64,000 bases of DNA from Tretioscincus oriximinensis (GCA_022410635.1 JAJVDF010000431.1:504559-568558); one strand, 5' to 3'; counted from the first letter of the stretch, positions 28,401 to 41,094 are shown. Notes: generated by a model not told the origin, from the sequence alone. Made by a program: numbers and translations.

Positions 28401-30160
28401 CTGGAATTACAGTGTTGCATCTACATGGTAGGACATGGTGTTCCACTTCTAGTGCAATTCAACCTGCTTCCTACGGACAGCAATCGCTACAGCTAATATA
28501 GACCACAATTAAGTAGATTTAGCAAGGTTTGTACATAAACAACCTACCGTATATTTGCTAAGTTTATGGTTGTGTCAGACTCTTTCAATAAACAGATTAT
28601 CTCAATGCACACCTTCCAGATAGACCTACCCAGTNGCAGTATCCCAGTGAAGGTCTCCTGGTGGTGCTAATTGCAGCGAATCATCTGGCAGCAGCTGTAA
28701 AGAGNCTTTTGGCACAATGCCCAGCTTAAAAGAAATTTAGGGGCTGGAATACAAGAGGTGCCAATTCNGTTAAATTTTTGGCACCTCCCTGGAACATACC
28801 ACACACAGCAACAGGACAAAATTAAATACTTATAAACAACCTATCTCTTTTTATATTAAAATATTGACGATTTCAGTAGAGAACTGTATTTTGAAGAAAC
28901 TATATTCAGGGCCACAAAACTGTAATTCCTGGAATAAAGAAGTGCCATACAGATGTTGCCCCTACATTCTTTCCCAGTCAGCAGAATGGGAGACCATTCT
29001 CTGAAGGCAAGTGCAAAAAAGCCCTAAATTTACTGAATTTCACATTTGGAATGAAAAGTAATTCAAACCAATTTCAGATCAAATGAACCATGAGGAAGAA
29101 CAAATTGTGGCTACCACACTTTTAGGCTGCAAGCATAATAAGTGTAATAAGTGAACTCATTACAGCTGATATTTCCTGAAATGGACATTCCTGCATCCAT
29201 GGAGGTGAAAAGCCTTCCTCTGGGTATGATCCTTAATGGGATTACTAGGCTACAACGAGAAGACAATGCAGAATCACATACTGAGCATGCTCAGTATTTA
29301 TCTCCAGGTTAGTCTTCTTGCTCCATGTGGATTTAAAGGTTTTCTAATGGTTTGTTTGCGAAAGGATGAGGGTACGTAAGCACAGACTCACGATTGGGTC
29401 ATTCTGGATTTTAAAACCATAGCAAACTTTAACACGTTGTGTGGAGAGGCCCTCCGTCTCTTGTTCCTGTGCTTTTTGCAAATAATCACCTGTCCTCATT
29501 TGGAACAACTTTGGTTTGAACTCAAGGTGGAGCATTTCTGAAGCAAAACAGGAAGGAGAACAAACCTATTAAAACAGTGGTACTATTCTTGCATTCGGCT
29601 GCTCCCTTTATCTTTCTGATTTATCCAAACTCTGATGCTTCCTGCTTATCAATCCCAAACAGCTGTTCTCCAGCTGGCTACCCTCAGTTTCTTGCCAGTT
29701 GATTGATGTCACTTTTCTGTCTTTTGTTTTTNTTTTTTTTTGCTTCAAATCTCCAGTGATCAAATTTCAGATATTAAGACTTTGGTTATAAGGCTGATCT
29801 GACTGGCATTATCAGTAATTATAGAAAAAGACTTCTTTTGATGAAACAGACAGTTTTCATCTGTTACATCAAAATATTCATATGATGGCAATTTTTCATC
29901 ACTTAGTTTTCAATCAGTTGTTAATTGTATAAATCCCCCTCTGCTAATATTCTTGTCTTCTTCTGGAACATTATTAAAATCATACGGCTCTATCCATGGA
30001 GATTACATCTACATGGCTGTTGCTTATTTTGATGTTTTTTGATAATCTAGTTTATTGATTTACTGGTTGTAATTCGGCTACTTCATACTGTTGTGAGATT
30101 TGCCTTTTTGTCAGCTCCTGACAAGCGAGATTTTCCAACCATATGTCATCTTCTCCCATC
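25436..30160. other. Unassigned AT-rich intergenic sequence
   Basis: No exon or clear transposon was recognised. A GC-richer patch at 28190-28500 (GAGGTCAGTTGACCAATGAG start) resembles 46195-46370 (a GAGGTCAGCC...GACCAATGAC segment), so the two are probably copies of one undescribed repeat. Confidence 0.4.
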
Positions 30161-30318
30161 AGCCATTTTGTTTGCTGGTTGTTGAGGTGAAGTACTGTAG
30201 TCCCTCCTCCCAAATACTATTGGTTTATTTGCTATCAATAACATATTCCTTTGCCTCTCACCCTTGCAGTTTCTCATGAGAACTATCCACAAAACACAGC
30301 CTTTTCACAAAATAGTCC
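30160..30318 (+). repeat. Unclassified interspersed repeat, copy 1
   Basis: ATTTTGTTTGCTGGTTG... through CTCATGAGAACTATCCACA recurs at 43445-43575 (plus) and about 40393-40530 (minus). The family is unknown. Confidence 0.6.
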
Positions 30319-30526
30319 GGCAAAGGAGCTAGCAGCACTTTGAGACTAACTTGAGAAAAGTGGGTGGCATAAGTTTTCGTAGACACGTCTACTTCTTCAG
30401 ATGCATCAGAAGACGTAGACGTGTCTACGAAAGTTTATGCCACCCACTTTTCTCAAGTTAATCTCAAAGTGCTGCTAGCTCCTTTGCTGGACTTTCTAAT
30501 AGACCAACATGGCTATTTCTCTGAAA
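30319..30526. mobile_element. Penelope-like fold-back, single unit, 17-bp TSD
   Basis: The left arm (GGCAAAGGAGCTAGCAGCAC...) and right arm are reverse complements meeting at TCTTCAGATGCATCAGAAGA. Each arm holds the hairpin GTAGAC-GT-GTCTAC and GAAA. The right end TAGACCAACATGGCTATTTC is the PLE 3' end. Flanking TTTTCACAAAATAGTCC (30302-30318) and TTTTCACAAAATAATCC (30527-30543) form a TSD with one mismatch. Confidence 0.8.
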
Positions 30527-30544
30527 TTTTCACAAAATAATCCA

Positions 30545-31200
30545 CAATTTTTTTTTAATTAATTTTCATATATAGTACAACCTTTAACATAATATACACT
30601 ATTCCATGCTAATTCCAATTCCATCCCCCCTCCCTTAACTCCCTCCCACTCAGCCCATCAGTTATAGAAGGTTCTTACAATTGAAATATTAAATTCATTT
30701 TTAATTTACTAGTCTGGTCTCTCAATACATTTCTTAAATAATTACAAATAATATCCCATTTCCTCTTACATAAGATTACTTTTTCTATATTATCCTTATT
30801 ATACATTTTTGCATTTCCTATTTCAACAGCCATCATTTCTATTATATACTGTATTTATATCATACTCTAATTTCCCATTTGGATTTCACCTTAAAACAAC
30901 AATCAATGCACATGAAATCAACTTCTGGATTATCTCTATACTTGGGATTGGCCTGTTTCTCTTAAATCTCAATGAAAGGTGCCCATATTTATTGTAATAA
31001 TTATATTAGTGTGCATCATTCTGTTTATTTCTTTTTTTATTTTCCTCCAATAAATTTGAACCTTTATGCACTCCCAAATCAGATGTTTTGTATGTTCCTG
31101 TTTCCATACATCCATGCCAGCATTCCGACCTTATATGTATTACAAAGTGGGAGAGATGGTGTGGTGTCCTATGCCATCTTTGTAATACTTTTCTCCTGAT
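30545..31200 (-). mobile_element. AT-rich antisense LINE-like 3' region (tentative)
   Basis: It begins with poly-T directly after the PLE insertion and continues as T-rich sequence with CCTCCC tracts, resembling an antisense L1-type 3' end. No clear coding frame was recognised. Confidence 0.3.
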
Positions 31201-32815
31201 CGAATCAAATTCGACTCAGACATTACTGACCCAGTTTGAATGAAACAACACATGAAAAAAGCTGCTTAAAAGTAGTAGTATGTGGACATTAATGTTCTCA
31301 CCCCAGCTCTANTCCACATTAAAGGCTTAGAAAAAACTATGGCCTTTAAGGTGGACTAAGTGTGTGGATGCTACCACATCTAAGCTGCATTTGATCATTT
31401 TATTTTTGTTGTGTCCAAATGCAACCTAAGGCCTCTTCCGGTCAACATTTTTCAGTTATGGTATTGGCATTATTTCAGCAATCTATTTATTAAAATGAAT
31501 GTTGCTTTGGGTTTTTCAGCCAGTACTAAGTTTCAGGCTTCAGGCTTCATTAAATCNACTATAAATGAATTTGTATGACATTCCATAGCGGGAAAATGGT
31601 ATTTATAACAAAATGTTCAGGTTGGATGTGAAATTTCATTGGCTCTTGGCTGACAGACAGAATATGATGGGAATTGTAGCAGTGATGAATTATCAAACAT
31701 TTAATGGAACAGAAATACAAGGCAACATAACAGGAATACCGATACTCTATGCAACATTGTGGAATATTAAAAGTAAGTGGGGAGGGACTCAACAAATGGG
31801 TTATTCCAGATTTAAATTCCAGATTTAAACAGACCACCTTTGGGAGCCTAAGTGTCAACCTGAAACAATTATTTTGGGGAAATATTGGCAAGAATGACGA
31901 ACTACACCTTGAAGATTAGTGTCCCAATGGGAGTGCCATCTAGATGACTCTGCTGCTCTTTATCAGGGGTTGTCAGCAATCCTCTCACTGCACCCCTCCA
32001 TTGTTCCGTGACTTTTGGGAGCAGAGACGGTGCGATTTTGTGGTGGAGCACACTGGAATCTACTCCTAGAGCCATGTGTCCAGGTCCCATTTGCTGCATG
32101 GCTGAGATCTTGGCTGAAATCACGCAAGATCATGCTCCCAGCAGCGATTCAGGGAGCCATCACATGGGATCCATGCCAGTGTGACAGCAGCATCCCACAC
32201 TTTGCCATGGTGGCAGCACATTACTCACAAGTATATAAGAACATAAGAGGAACTATGCTCAGTTGGGCCAGAGCTCATCTAGTCCAGCATTCTGCCTCAC
32301 ACAGTGGCCCACCAGTTGCTCATCATTTGTACCAGGATTTTTACTGGAGTTTTCCCGGATATTGGAGGTAGGGCCGGAAGTGACATCTGCTTCTGGGAAT
32401 GGTGCCAGGCCATGATGTCACTTATTGTTCCACCTCCAGTAACCAGGAAATCCCCAACTTGCTCACAAGTTAAAGTACAAAAATGCTAGATTTTTCGGTC
32501 AAGGCCCAAGATTTCCAATCGGGAAACTCCTGTATGTGGCCAGGCTGGGGTAATCAGTTTAGCCTGATATCCCAGTCTATAAGCCTGCATGTGGATGGGG
32601 CCTAAGTTACTTGATATTCCAATGGATATTACGTTATCTTGAACAATCATTTCCAACCAAATAAAAATCTACCTTGTATCTCATTTATCTCCCTCACCTT
32701 CATCTGTAGTTTTATTATTATCAGAATATGCATATTTTAATTACTTTTTAAAATTGAATTTATTTCATCATGTTTTTAAATTCTGAAGCCACCTGGAACC
32801 AACTGTAGCAGAAAA
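31200..32815. other. Unassigned intergenic sequence
   Basis: Apart from the small CR1 piece at 32238-32340, nothing was recognised. Short open frames here have no family features. Confidence 0.4.
32238..32340 (-). mobile_element. CR1 3' fragment, minus strand
   Basis: TAAGAACATAAGAG, then CTCATCTAGTCCAGCATTCT, is the reverse complement of the CR1 terminus. Confidence 0.75.
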
Positions 32816-32955
<140 letters not shown>

Positions 32956-32967
32956 AAATCGATCAAG

Positions 32968-33256
32968 CAGGCATGAATGGCTCACTTGCTTAAAAAACCG
33001 TCTCTCATCTGGGAGATGGGGTTTTAAAGCCCTGTGTCAGACATGGGGAGGGGTGAGCACCTTCCACTAGCCTGTTGCTCTAGCCAACCCAGCTATTCGA
33101 AAGCATGAATTGCAAGAAATTGCAGCTGATGCATGGGAACCACCATAGCCTGGTGGATAAGATTGAATGTCAGCCTTTGGGCAAAATACACTTGTAAGCT
33201 GCTTTGAACCCCCATGAAAGGTGAGAAAAGCGGGGTTTAGGAAGAACCCAGTTCTT

Positions 33257-33287
<31 letters not shown>

Positions 33288-33315
33288 TTCTTATTCTTAT
33301 TCTTATTCTTTCTAA
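32968..33315 (+). mobile_element. tRNA-derived SINE (family A) with (TTC)n tail
   Basis: A degenerate head (GCATGAATGGCTCACTTGC) and a well-kept body and tail (GGTGAGAAAAGCGGGG) end in TTC and TTATTC repeats. Confidence 0.85.
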
Positions 33316-34010
33316 AAAGCGAAGACACGACTTCATACGTTTCTTTATATTCCTATTAGCCAAGAATTTGTGAGGTTGGGTTTCTTTCTTTTTTTTTAAG
33401 TGGACCTGAAAGTGTAAAGTCAGTGACATAATTATGATCAACCCTTCAGGGATATTGTCAGGATAAGCTATTATCAACAAATCACGTTTTAAGTAGAAGG
33501 CTGTTGAACTAGGAGTGTTTCCAATTAATTTCTAATTAAATAAGGGAAGCAATTTAGTGAATTCTGAGAGATCTTCCCACACAGAGTTTATCTCATCTGT
33601 CTCAGCCTCGCATTCCTCCAGAACAGGATCATTGTTTAGATCTTAGACGTGTTATATGATCTGAAATAGAGGAGTAATTTAATAAAACATCAATATTTTC
33701 CTTCTATTAGCCCAAAGTATCATAATGAATGAGGAAAAATCTCACTTTCTTAAGAGATTGTCAGCTTCAATTCCTCTATCTTTTTGTCAAGATCAGGGCA
33801 AATGTCAGTAATAAGCAGTTGGGGGGCTTTCTGACAGAAAAGGGNAAAAACGATAATCGAGAACATACAGCTGTTTTATTCAAAAGTATATGTGTAAAGG
33901 AGAACAAAAGAAAAGATACAAAGGATATATCCAGAATGAGGGATGGCCACTGTGCTTGGCTTATGTATAATCCTCTTACTGACATTTACATTTTCATGTT
34001 TATACTTTCT
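33316..34010. other. Unassigned intergenic sequence
   Basis: Nothing recognised. The forward frame that runs into the following SINE is a chance read-through. Confidence 0.4.
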
Positions 34011-34012
34011 AT

Positions 34013-34318
34013 AAAGAAGAAGAAAAAAAAGAAGAAGAAAAAAAGAAGAAGAAAAAGAAGGAGAAGAAGAAGAGGAGGAGGAGCTGGGTTTATATACCCA
34101 GCTTTTCTCACCTTTCAAAGGGACTCAAAGTGGGTTACAAGGGTATTTTTGCCCAAAGGCTTACATTCTATCTTCCCCACCAGGATGTGGTGGTTCCCAT
34201 GTATCTACTTGCAGTCAATTGCAATCTCTTGCAATTCATGCTTTCGAATAGCTGGGTTGGCTAGAGCTACAGGCTAGGAGAAGAGACAGTCTCCTTAACG
34301 ACTGAGCCATTTGTGCAT
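34013..34318 (-). mobile_element. tRNA-derived SINE (family A), minus strand
   Basis: An AGA-rich tail, then ACCCAGCTTTTCTCACC. The body is complete, but part of the head is deleted near 34278. Confidence 0.85.
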
Positions 34319-34319
34319 G

Positions 34320-35130
34320 TAGAACCCTTTCTGACTGCTAGCCCCATGGATTTTTTTCTCCTTTTCAATTGGCCCATAGCACCATGACAATGTTCTAATG
34401 GCCCATTGTACCGCCTTTTCTTCCTAGTCCTTTAGAGAACTCTGAAAAAATATTTTCTCTGTCACACAGCACTAGGACAGAAGAGTCGGGAAAGACAGGA
34501 GGGCGCTAAGCTTCCCGACCCAGCCAAGCTCTTCCCTTTACGCCCCCACCCCTTTTTAGTCACATGAGATTAAGATGGCACCTTGGAACCAGAACAGGAA
34601 ATGACATATGTTTTGGGCAGAACATCAGAAGTCATGTGACCAAAAAGGGATGGGGCCAGAGGTCATGTGACCAAAAAGCGGCAGGATAGAAACAAGTCAC
34701 CAGGCAGTGGGCAGGACAGAGGGCAGGGAGAAACTCGTATTATTGAATTTCTCCCTCGTAGGGACCCCTAAAATCATCTGGAATATCATATGTGTATGAG
34801 ATTTTTGTGTAATTTCCTATCTTTGAGGGCAAGATTCATTAGTATCTCCAGCAGAGATGGAAATTGGTCAGTGAGAAAGCAGTAAAAANGGGACTAAAAC
34901 AGAAAATGTCCAATTGCAGCTGTTGCTTCTTAATTAGCATACAAAGGCAAGAGTCCTTTCCTCCAATCTCATGCAAACAGCTGACTCTGGGTTATTTTTG
35001 GTACAGATGAACTAGTTATCAACTACTATGTGCCCATTCTGGCTGTCATTGTTCTGTCACACTTCTGAATCTCAGGTTTGCTCTGTCAACAGTGACATCT
35101 TTTTGTAACTTATATCTGACACTCATTGGC
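34320..35130. other. Unassigned intergenic sequence
   Basis: No gene seen. A direct repeat of AGTCATGTGACCAAAAAG occurs at about 34628-34680. Confidence 0.4.
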
Positions 35131-35132
35131 TA

Positions 35133-35523
35133 GGTGCACATCACGACTTAGAAATCGCTACAGTGCTATAATATGGAATATAGCAATCGCGTGTCCGTGC
35201 ACACCAAACATGTATATTCCGTGACCAGTTCCGTAACGTTGCTCATTGATCTCATCACAGTGCAGTCCGAGAATTTCTTTTTTTTTTACTCGCAACAACC
35301 AATGGAAACAACTGCTGTGTTCTCGATTGCTTTATCATCTCACGTCTAATTTGTGCACATACATACAGTCACGAGAATACGGGGGTTCTCCNTAACGATG
35401 CCTGAATACCTAAGCAATAGTTTATTCTGGAAAAAGTGGCATTTATAAGTGCTTAGCACTTATGCCTGAGTCTTCCTGACTGCGCTACGAACGAGATAGA
35501 ACAAATGTCATGTGCACACAGCT
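35133..35523. mobile_element. Possible DNA transposon with TAG(G/C)TGTGCACAT ends
   Basis: TAGGTGCACATCACGAC at the left and GTCATGTGCACACAGCTA at the right are imperfect inverted repeats. CpG is unusually frequent inside compared with the flanks. The TSD was not resolved. Confidence 0.4.
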
Positions 35524-35937
35524 ATTATTTCTTTTTGCACCTGTTGGTTTGCCCTGAATTTCATGTCATGTATCTGTCCCTTTAGCACTGACCCACCATA
35601 GGCTCATTATCGATAATCAACTTAAGGTTGTTGGTATCCCCCGTTTTAATGTGTTATTTGCTTAACAACGCTGAGTATGAGCCCTCTTTGGGGGATTAAA
35701 TTGCTTTATTTGGACCTATCACAAGCAGATAAATTGTTAATTAGGACAGCTGAGAAAGTTCATTTAGTGAGGGACGCCCAGGCTNCAGTTGCTTCAAGAA
35801 CAAAGCTGGAAGTCCCACAGGTAGCAGAAAACTGATCCAAACTTGCTCATGTTTACCCCTGTTCTAGTGGAGGTTNCTTGTGTCTTCTGTTGTATAAGCT
35901 ACCGTTAAGCTGTATTGCCACTTCTCCAGGGTTCTTT

Positions 35938-36118
35938 TAGGCTGACCAGATGACCTCTTTTTTGGGGGGGGGCTGAAAACCCGGTTTTGGGGTGCCTCCC
36001 AGTTTTTTCTGAGGAAATTTTTTTCAAAAAAAAAATTTTTTTCCTCAGAAAAAAATGGGAGGCACCCCAAAAACGGGTTTTCAACCCCCCCCCCAAAAGG
36101 GGTCATCTGGTCAGCCTA
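35938..36118. mobile_element. TAGGCTGACCAG fold-back MITE
   Basis: This 181-bp near-perfect palindrome has arms with AAAACCCGGTTTTGGGGTGC and a central A/T loop. It is the cleanest short copy. Confidence 0.88.
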
Positions 36119-36990
36119 CATATGGTAATTTTCTATAGCTGAAGTGAAGCCCACTTCTGCTAACCTTGTGCTTGTTAGTTATCCTTGTGTGTGGGACAAC
36201 GGGGATGGTTCCTAGCAACCATTTTCTGAAGGTAAGTGAGAAAAATCCAGACACACAGGATTCATTCCCCCTTTTAAATGGGTGGGCGGAGAGGGGGAGA
36301 AGATAAAAGATAAAACACAAATGACAAAAAAGATATAAGATAGAAGCCAACATTGACTTGCAAAGTTGGACCATTTCCAACCTGAGAAATTAACGTGGTG
36401 ATTGCCAAGTTTCTTTTATCCATAAATAAGGCAAAAGATCAAGACCATTTGTATAAAACTTTAACAGGCATGCTATATAATATATATCCTATATTTATTG
36501 CTCTGTAGGCCGAAGAATCCTTTAAATCAAAGCAAAAGGGGTATGGGGTGGAGGAGAAGTGTGCTTGCCTTGGTCTTTTCTTTTTCCTTTCAGTCTGAAA
36601 GGAAGATGAGCAACACATGAAAGGGAAAGATACAAAAGCCGTATATTATCTCAAGAGGGCAGGGAGCACCACATCTACAAACTGCCGACAAGATTAATAT
36701 GCAGTTGAAGGGAAGCACTTTCACACCAGGGTGCCAACAAATAAACACAATTCAAAAATATCATCCCTGCTGCAGAGGATTTCCTGAGACAGAGAGTTAC
36801 GTGCCCATTTGCGCTATGAAACTGTCATATCCTGAATTCCTGTGCTGGAACCTAATAGGAGGAAGTGGGAAGTATTGAGATAGAGAGAAAAGGATCACAT
36901 GGCAAGTGTGCAGTTTTCAGCATAAAAAACAGGGATTGAAGAGCAGAGTTGAAGATGCTTGTGGCTTATGCACACAACCTGAAGACAACG

Positions 36991-37190
36991 TAGGCTGATC
37001 AGATGACCCCTTTTGGGATGGGTTGAAATCCTGGTTTTGGGGTACCTCCCAGTTTTTTCTGAGGAAATTTTTTTTCAAAACAAGATTTTTTTCTGAATTT
37101 TTTTTTTGCTTTTTTCCTCTGAAAAAACTGGGAGGTACCCCCAAAATGGGTTTTCAAACACCTCAACAAAGGGGTCATCTGGTCAGCCTA
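36991..37190. mobile_element. TAGGCTGACCAG fold-back MITE
   Basis: This 200-bp palindromic copy has ends TAGGCTGATCAGATGACC and GGTCATCTGGTCAGCCTA. Confidence 0.88.
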
Positions 37191-37589
37191 GCTTTGACTG
37201 ATGAGAAGTAGGAGGTGAAGGAGAATCCAGACAATATTTTTCAACACATCGAGACAACATTTTTTGGAAGCCGTGCCAGGTTTCTTTTTACCTCACATTT
37301 TCTGCCCACAGTGCCGCATAGCGTTCTAGTGCTCTGTGAAAAAATATTTTCCTCACAGCTCTTTTGAAAATTCTGAAAACATTTCCTACATTTGTGCCTT
37401 AGGGAGAGTTGTCACATGTCTCAGAAATTCTGTAAATTCCCAGAATGGCATCACCATTATTCCCATGACAGACAGGAGGGATCTATTCCCGGATCCACTC
37501 TGCTGCCAAAACAGCCGGAAATGAGATTTCCCTTCTGGGATGGTCCCTCCCTCCCGAACTCAGTACTTACCTATGGGTGGGGCTTCTTT

Positions 37590-38281
37590 GCCAGATCCGA
37601 GATGCGGGTGAATCTCGTGTGCTGTGATCACAACTTGATTCCAAGCTGCAGGCTGTGTGCTTATCCCAAATTTGCCATAGGATCCTCAGCTTCTATGCCA
37701 GATAAGGCAAACACACACTGCCTGCATACATCTCACTGCTCAGATTTGAGTTGAAGGATGCCTGAGCTTCTTAGATGTGACTGCAGTCCTGGGTGTTTCT
37801 GAGACTACTTGTGTTGTCACCCTGGCCTTAGACCCCATCCAATTGTGGCATTTTACAGCCATGATAATGTCATGGCCAGGAGTCAACAGTAGCAGGGCGA
37901 GGGCAAATGCTTGCCTTGGTCTGGTGCTGTACAACCAGGTGTGCATACACAGCCTTCTTCAAGCTCTGCACATGCATGCTGCCTCATAGCATGCTGGCGG
38001 AGCCCAGGAGCAGCAGGTGAAAAGGTAGGTGCCTTCCTTCCTTTGTGCTATAGTTGGAAAAGATAACTGTTGTAGTGCACTTGAAGTTCTTTTCCCCACT
38101 TAGGGACATAGTAAGGGGTCATAGCATCCAGGGCAACGTCTCCTGAGCATACAAGTGGCACTCTCTCATCTGGTATCCCTCATCTGGTGTGACAAATCTG
38201 AGGTAAGCACACAGCCTGCAGCTTGGAATCATGTTGTGATCATGGGACACGAGATTCATGTGCATCTCGGATCTTGCTGAG
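37590..38281. repeat. Long-spaced inverted repeat
   Basis: About 85 bp at 37590-37672 (AGATCCGAGATGC..., TGATTCCAAGCTGCAGGCTG) recurs in reverse complement at 38195-38281. The arms enclose about 520 bp with no recognised gene. It may be a DNA transposon. Confidence 0.55.
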
Positions 38282-38333
38282 ATATATGTTTACACTTTTA
38301 AGAAAAGAGAATTCTCAGCAGCTATAGATTCTT

Positions 38334-38460
38334 GTACAATGTACAAAAAGAAAAAGAAAACAAAAAAGAAAACAAAAAAGTATAAAATAATTATACATAA
38401 GTTAAAGACCAACAATAGTACATAATGCCAACAGAAAGCATAAACACACATTCTCCCCCC
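38334..38460 (-). mobile_element. L1-like LINE 3' piece, antisense
   Basis: About 120 bp (ACAATGTACAAAAAGAAAAA onward) is nearly identical to 39680-39803. Confidence 0.55.
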
Positions 38461-39350
38461 CACACACATCCATTAAAGGTGCAAAGGTCTATCCCAGGTT
38501 TTATCTGGTAGCTCTACATTGCCCCTAAAATGCCTTCTCTGAATGGGGCTTTAATTTTAATCCACTTCAAGTCCATTTTTAGGGTGAAAGGACACATCAG
38601 CAAAATGCCAGGATGTATTTCTTTAGTATTTTACAACTAAAAAAACCAATTTTGTATTAAATATTATGAGAAGCAAATGCCTAGTGACTTGGTGTTCTGC
38701 CCTTCTGAAGTTTGACTAGGGTATACCTCTAGTTACATTAAAATGTGGGTGTAGATGTGCTCTTAAGAACACTTTTAATTCTGTTGATTTGTCCACAGAG
38801 TTATCCCCGCAAGAGATTATAGTGAGATAATTTTGTAGAAAATTCCTAAGTTTCCTTCCAAAGCCTTTTCTGATGAGCAAATTACTGAGTACAATAAAAA
38901 GGTCTTAGTGATATATATATTTATATATATATAAAATACAGCAGACGTGTGAATTTGAGTACAAGAAGACTGTTCTCTCTGGCGTACAAAACAAAGGAAA
39001 TGTAACAGGAATCTGGTAGAAAAATTTGGAGGAATAATTGGTGCTCTGAGAAGTTTGCGGGATGGATTGTCTGGCTTTGGGAGAATTTGCTGGGTACTTG
39101 GGAAAAAATGAAGCCACATTTTTCAGCTCTGAGAAGCAATATATAATATATAAAAATATAGCAGGCCTTATTCTGTTCCGGAAAGGGATGTAAGGCAGGG
39201 TTGCCACATGCCCTGGGAATTTTGTGAATACCTGGAATGATGCACTTCCTTTCTCACCCTTCTAGAAAGTCTCATTTCTGGCTGCTTACGTAAGGAGCAT
39301 GGGTCAGCAAATGAGAAGAACCGGCTTTGCTTTCAGTTCCTGCTAGTCAC
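38460..39350. other. Unassigned intergenic sequence
   Basis: No gene recognised. A short (AT)n stretch lies at 38908-38935. Confidence 0.4.
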
Positions 39351-39353
39351 TTG

Positions 39354-39629
39354 CAGGCACGAATGGCTCAGTGGCTAAGAAGATGGTCTTCCATCTGGGA
39401 GATTGGGTTTCGAAGCCCTGTGTCATACGTGGGGAGGGGTGAGAGCCTGCAGCTCTAGCCAACTCAGCTATTCAAAAGAGATGCAAATTCATAATTTGCA
39501 TATTAATTAAATAAATGAGTACCATCATTAACTTGATGGGAAAGATAGAATAAAAATGTAAGCGTTCGGGCGAAAATTAACGCTGTAAGCTGCTCTGGAA
39601 AAGAGCGGGCTATAAAAACTCAATTCTTC
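39354..39629 (+). mobile_element. tRNA-derived SINE (family A)
   Basis: Head GGCACGAATGGCTCAGTGGC, B box GGGTTTCGAAGCCC, tail TATAAAAACTCAATTC. Confidence 0.87.
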
Positions 39630-39649
39630 ACGCCTTCTCATTTGTGGTT

Positions 39650-40071
39650 TTTTTTTNAAAGTTTATTTTAATGACATTATACAATGTACAAAAAGAAAAA
39701 GAAAACAAAAAAGAAAACAAAAAAAGTATAAAATAATTATACATAAGTTAAAGACCAACAATAGTACATAATGCCAACAGAAAGCATAAACATACGACAC
39801 AACATTAAGACCAAACAACAAATAACCACCCCTCCTTCACAGAAAGAGTTATTTTATCTATTAATCTGCTTCCCCTCACCCTTCTGCCATTTTTCATTTC
39901 CAGACATTATTTGAAACATTTCTATCTCCCCATTATCTTCAATATGTTTACTATATTCTCATATAGTTTGGACCATTGGATCTTTTCTCAATAAACTATT
40001 CCAATTAATTTCCACCTCCCTTTGACCCCTTACCCCTCACATTAAATCCCTATTATGCTTTAATAAACCAA
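39650..40071 (-). mobile_element. 5'-truncated L1-like LINE insertion with 17-bp TSD
   Basis: The insertion starts with poly-T (a poly-A tail read on the other strand). Both sides carry the identical 17-bp duplication CCTTCTCATTTGTGGTT (39633-39649 and 40072-40088). Its 422 bp hold no complete frame. The TSD length and the A tail are typical of target-primed L1-type integration. Confidence 0.85.
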
Positions 40072-40392
40072 CCTTCTCATTTGTGGTTGTGTGCTGCCTG
40101 CTTAAGCAACACACAAGTGGAACTGAAAAGGACTAGGGGTTCCCGCAGTGATAATGGAAGCCTTCTGCTTGTGTATGCGACTGAGATCTTCTTCCATAAG
40201 TGCTGGGCTTGAGTGGTTGAGTTGGAGGAGGAGGTTCTCAGATTATCCACTAACAAGTTGAATTTTTGTTGCATTTACCCCAACAGGTTGTCCTATAAAC
40301 AGGCAGATTTCAGGGTTTTGAGCTCATTAACTGAATTATTGGTTTACCAGGGAAAACAGCTCCTACATGGTTATTCCAGAAAGGCTGTGATG

Positions 40393-40530
40393 CATAGATA
40401 GTTTTGTTGAGATACAGCGAGAGAAGAAGGACTCCGATATTGACAGCAAACTGTTCAATAGCATTTTGGATGAGGGACAACGTGGCTTCCTCTTAACAAC
40501 CAGCAAACAAAATGGCAGATGGGAGAGTGG
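40393..40530 (-). repeat. Unclassified interspersed repeat, copy 2
   Basis: Reverse-complement relative of 30160-30318 (ending AACAACCAGCAAACAAAATG). Confidence 0.55.
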
Positions 40531-40659
40531 GTCACGTGACTGGAAAATAAAGCTCAGAATATACTGCAAAAGTCTGAACTGAAACTGATATCNGTCTGAA
40601 ATTGATAATCTGAATTATCAATAAATACCAGAATAAACCAGAAGTGCTTGAAGGATGCA

Positions 40660-40966
40660 GCCTCTAGAAGAAGAAGAACTGGGTTCTTATACTCCGCGTT
40701 TCTCATATTTCAGAGGGACTCAAAGTGGCTTACAAGGATATTTTGCCTGAAAGCTGACATTCTGTCTTCCCCACCAGGCTGTGATGCTTCCCATGTATCT
40801 ACTTGAAGTCAGTTGCAATTACTTGCAATTCTTGCTTTCAAATAACTGGGTAGGCTAGAGTTACAGTGGAAGGTGCTCAGCCCTCCCCATGTCCGACACA
40901 GGGCTTTGAAACCTCATCTCTCAGATGAGAGACTGTTTCCTTAGCGACTGAGCTACCTGTGCCTGC
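40660..40966 (-). mobile_element. tRNA-derived SINE (family A), minus strand
   Basis: Complete copy from the GAA tail to the tRNA-like head (40900-40966). Confidence 0.87.
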
Positions 40967-41094
40967 CAATGAATATTTAGAAGAAAACTACATGGTGAAT
41001 GCCAATGAATATTTACGAGAAAACAAGNATAATTTTGCACTGTGGCCAGATTTGCATTTGGGCTGGGCAGGAACAGAGCTTCCACATTGTTTAT

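Noticed and set aside
33729..34277. 182-codon forward frame
   Set aside because: The second half is a SINE and its GAA tail. The first half has no recognisable domain.
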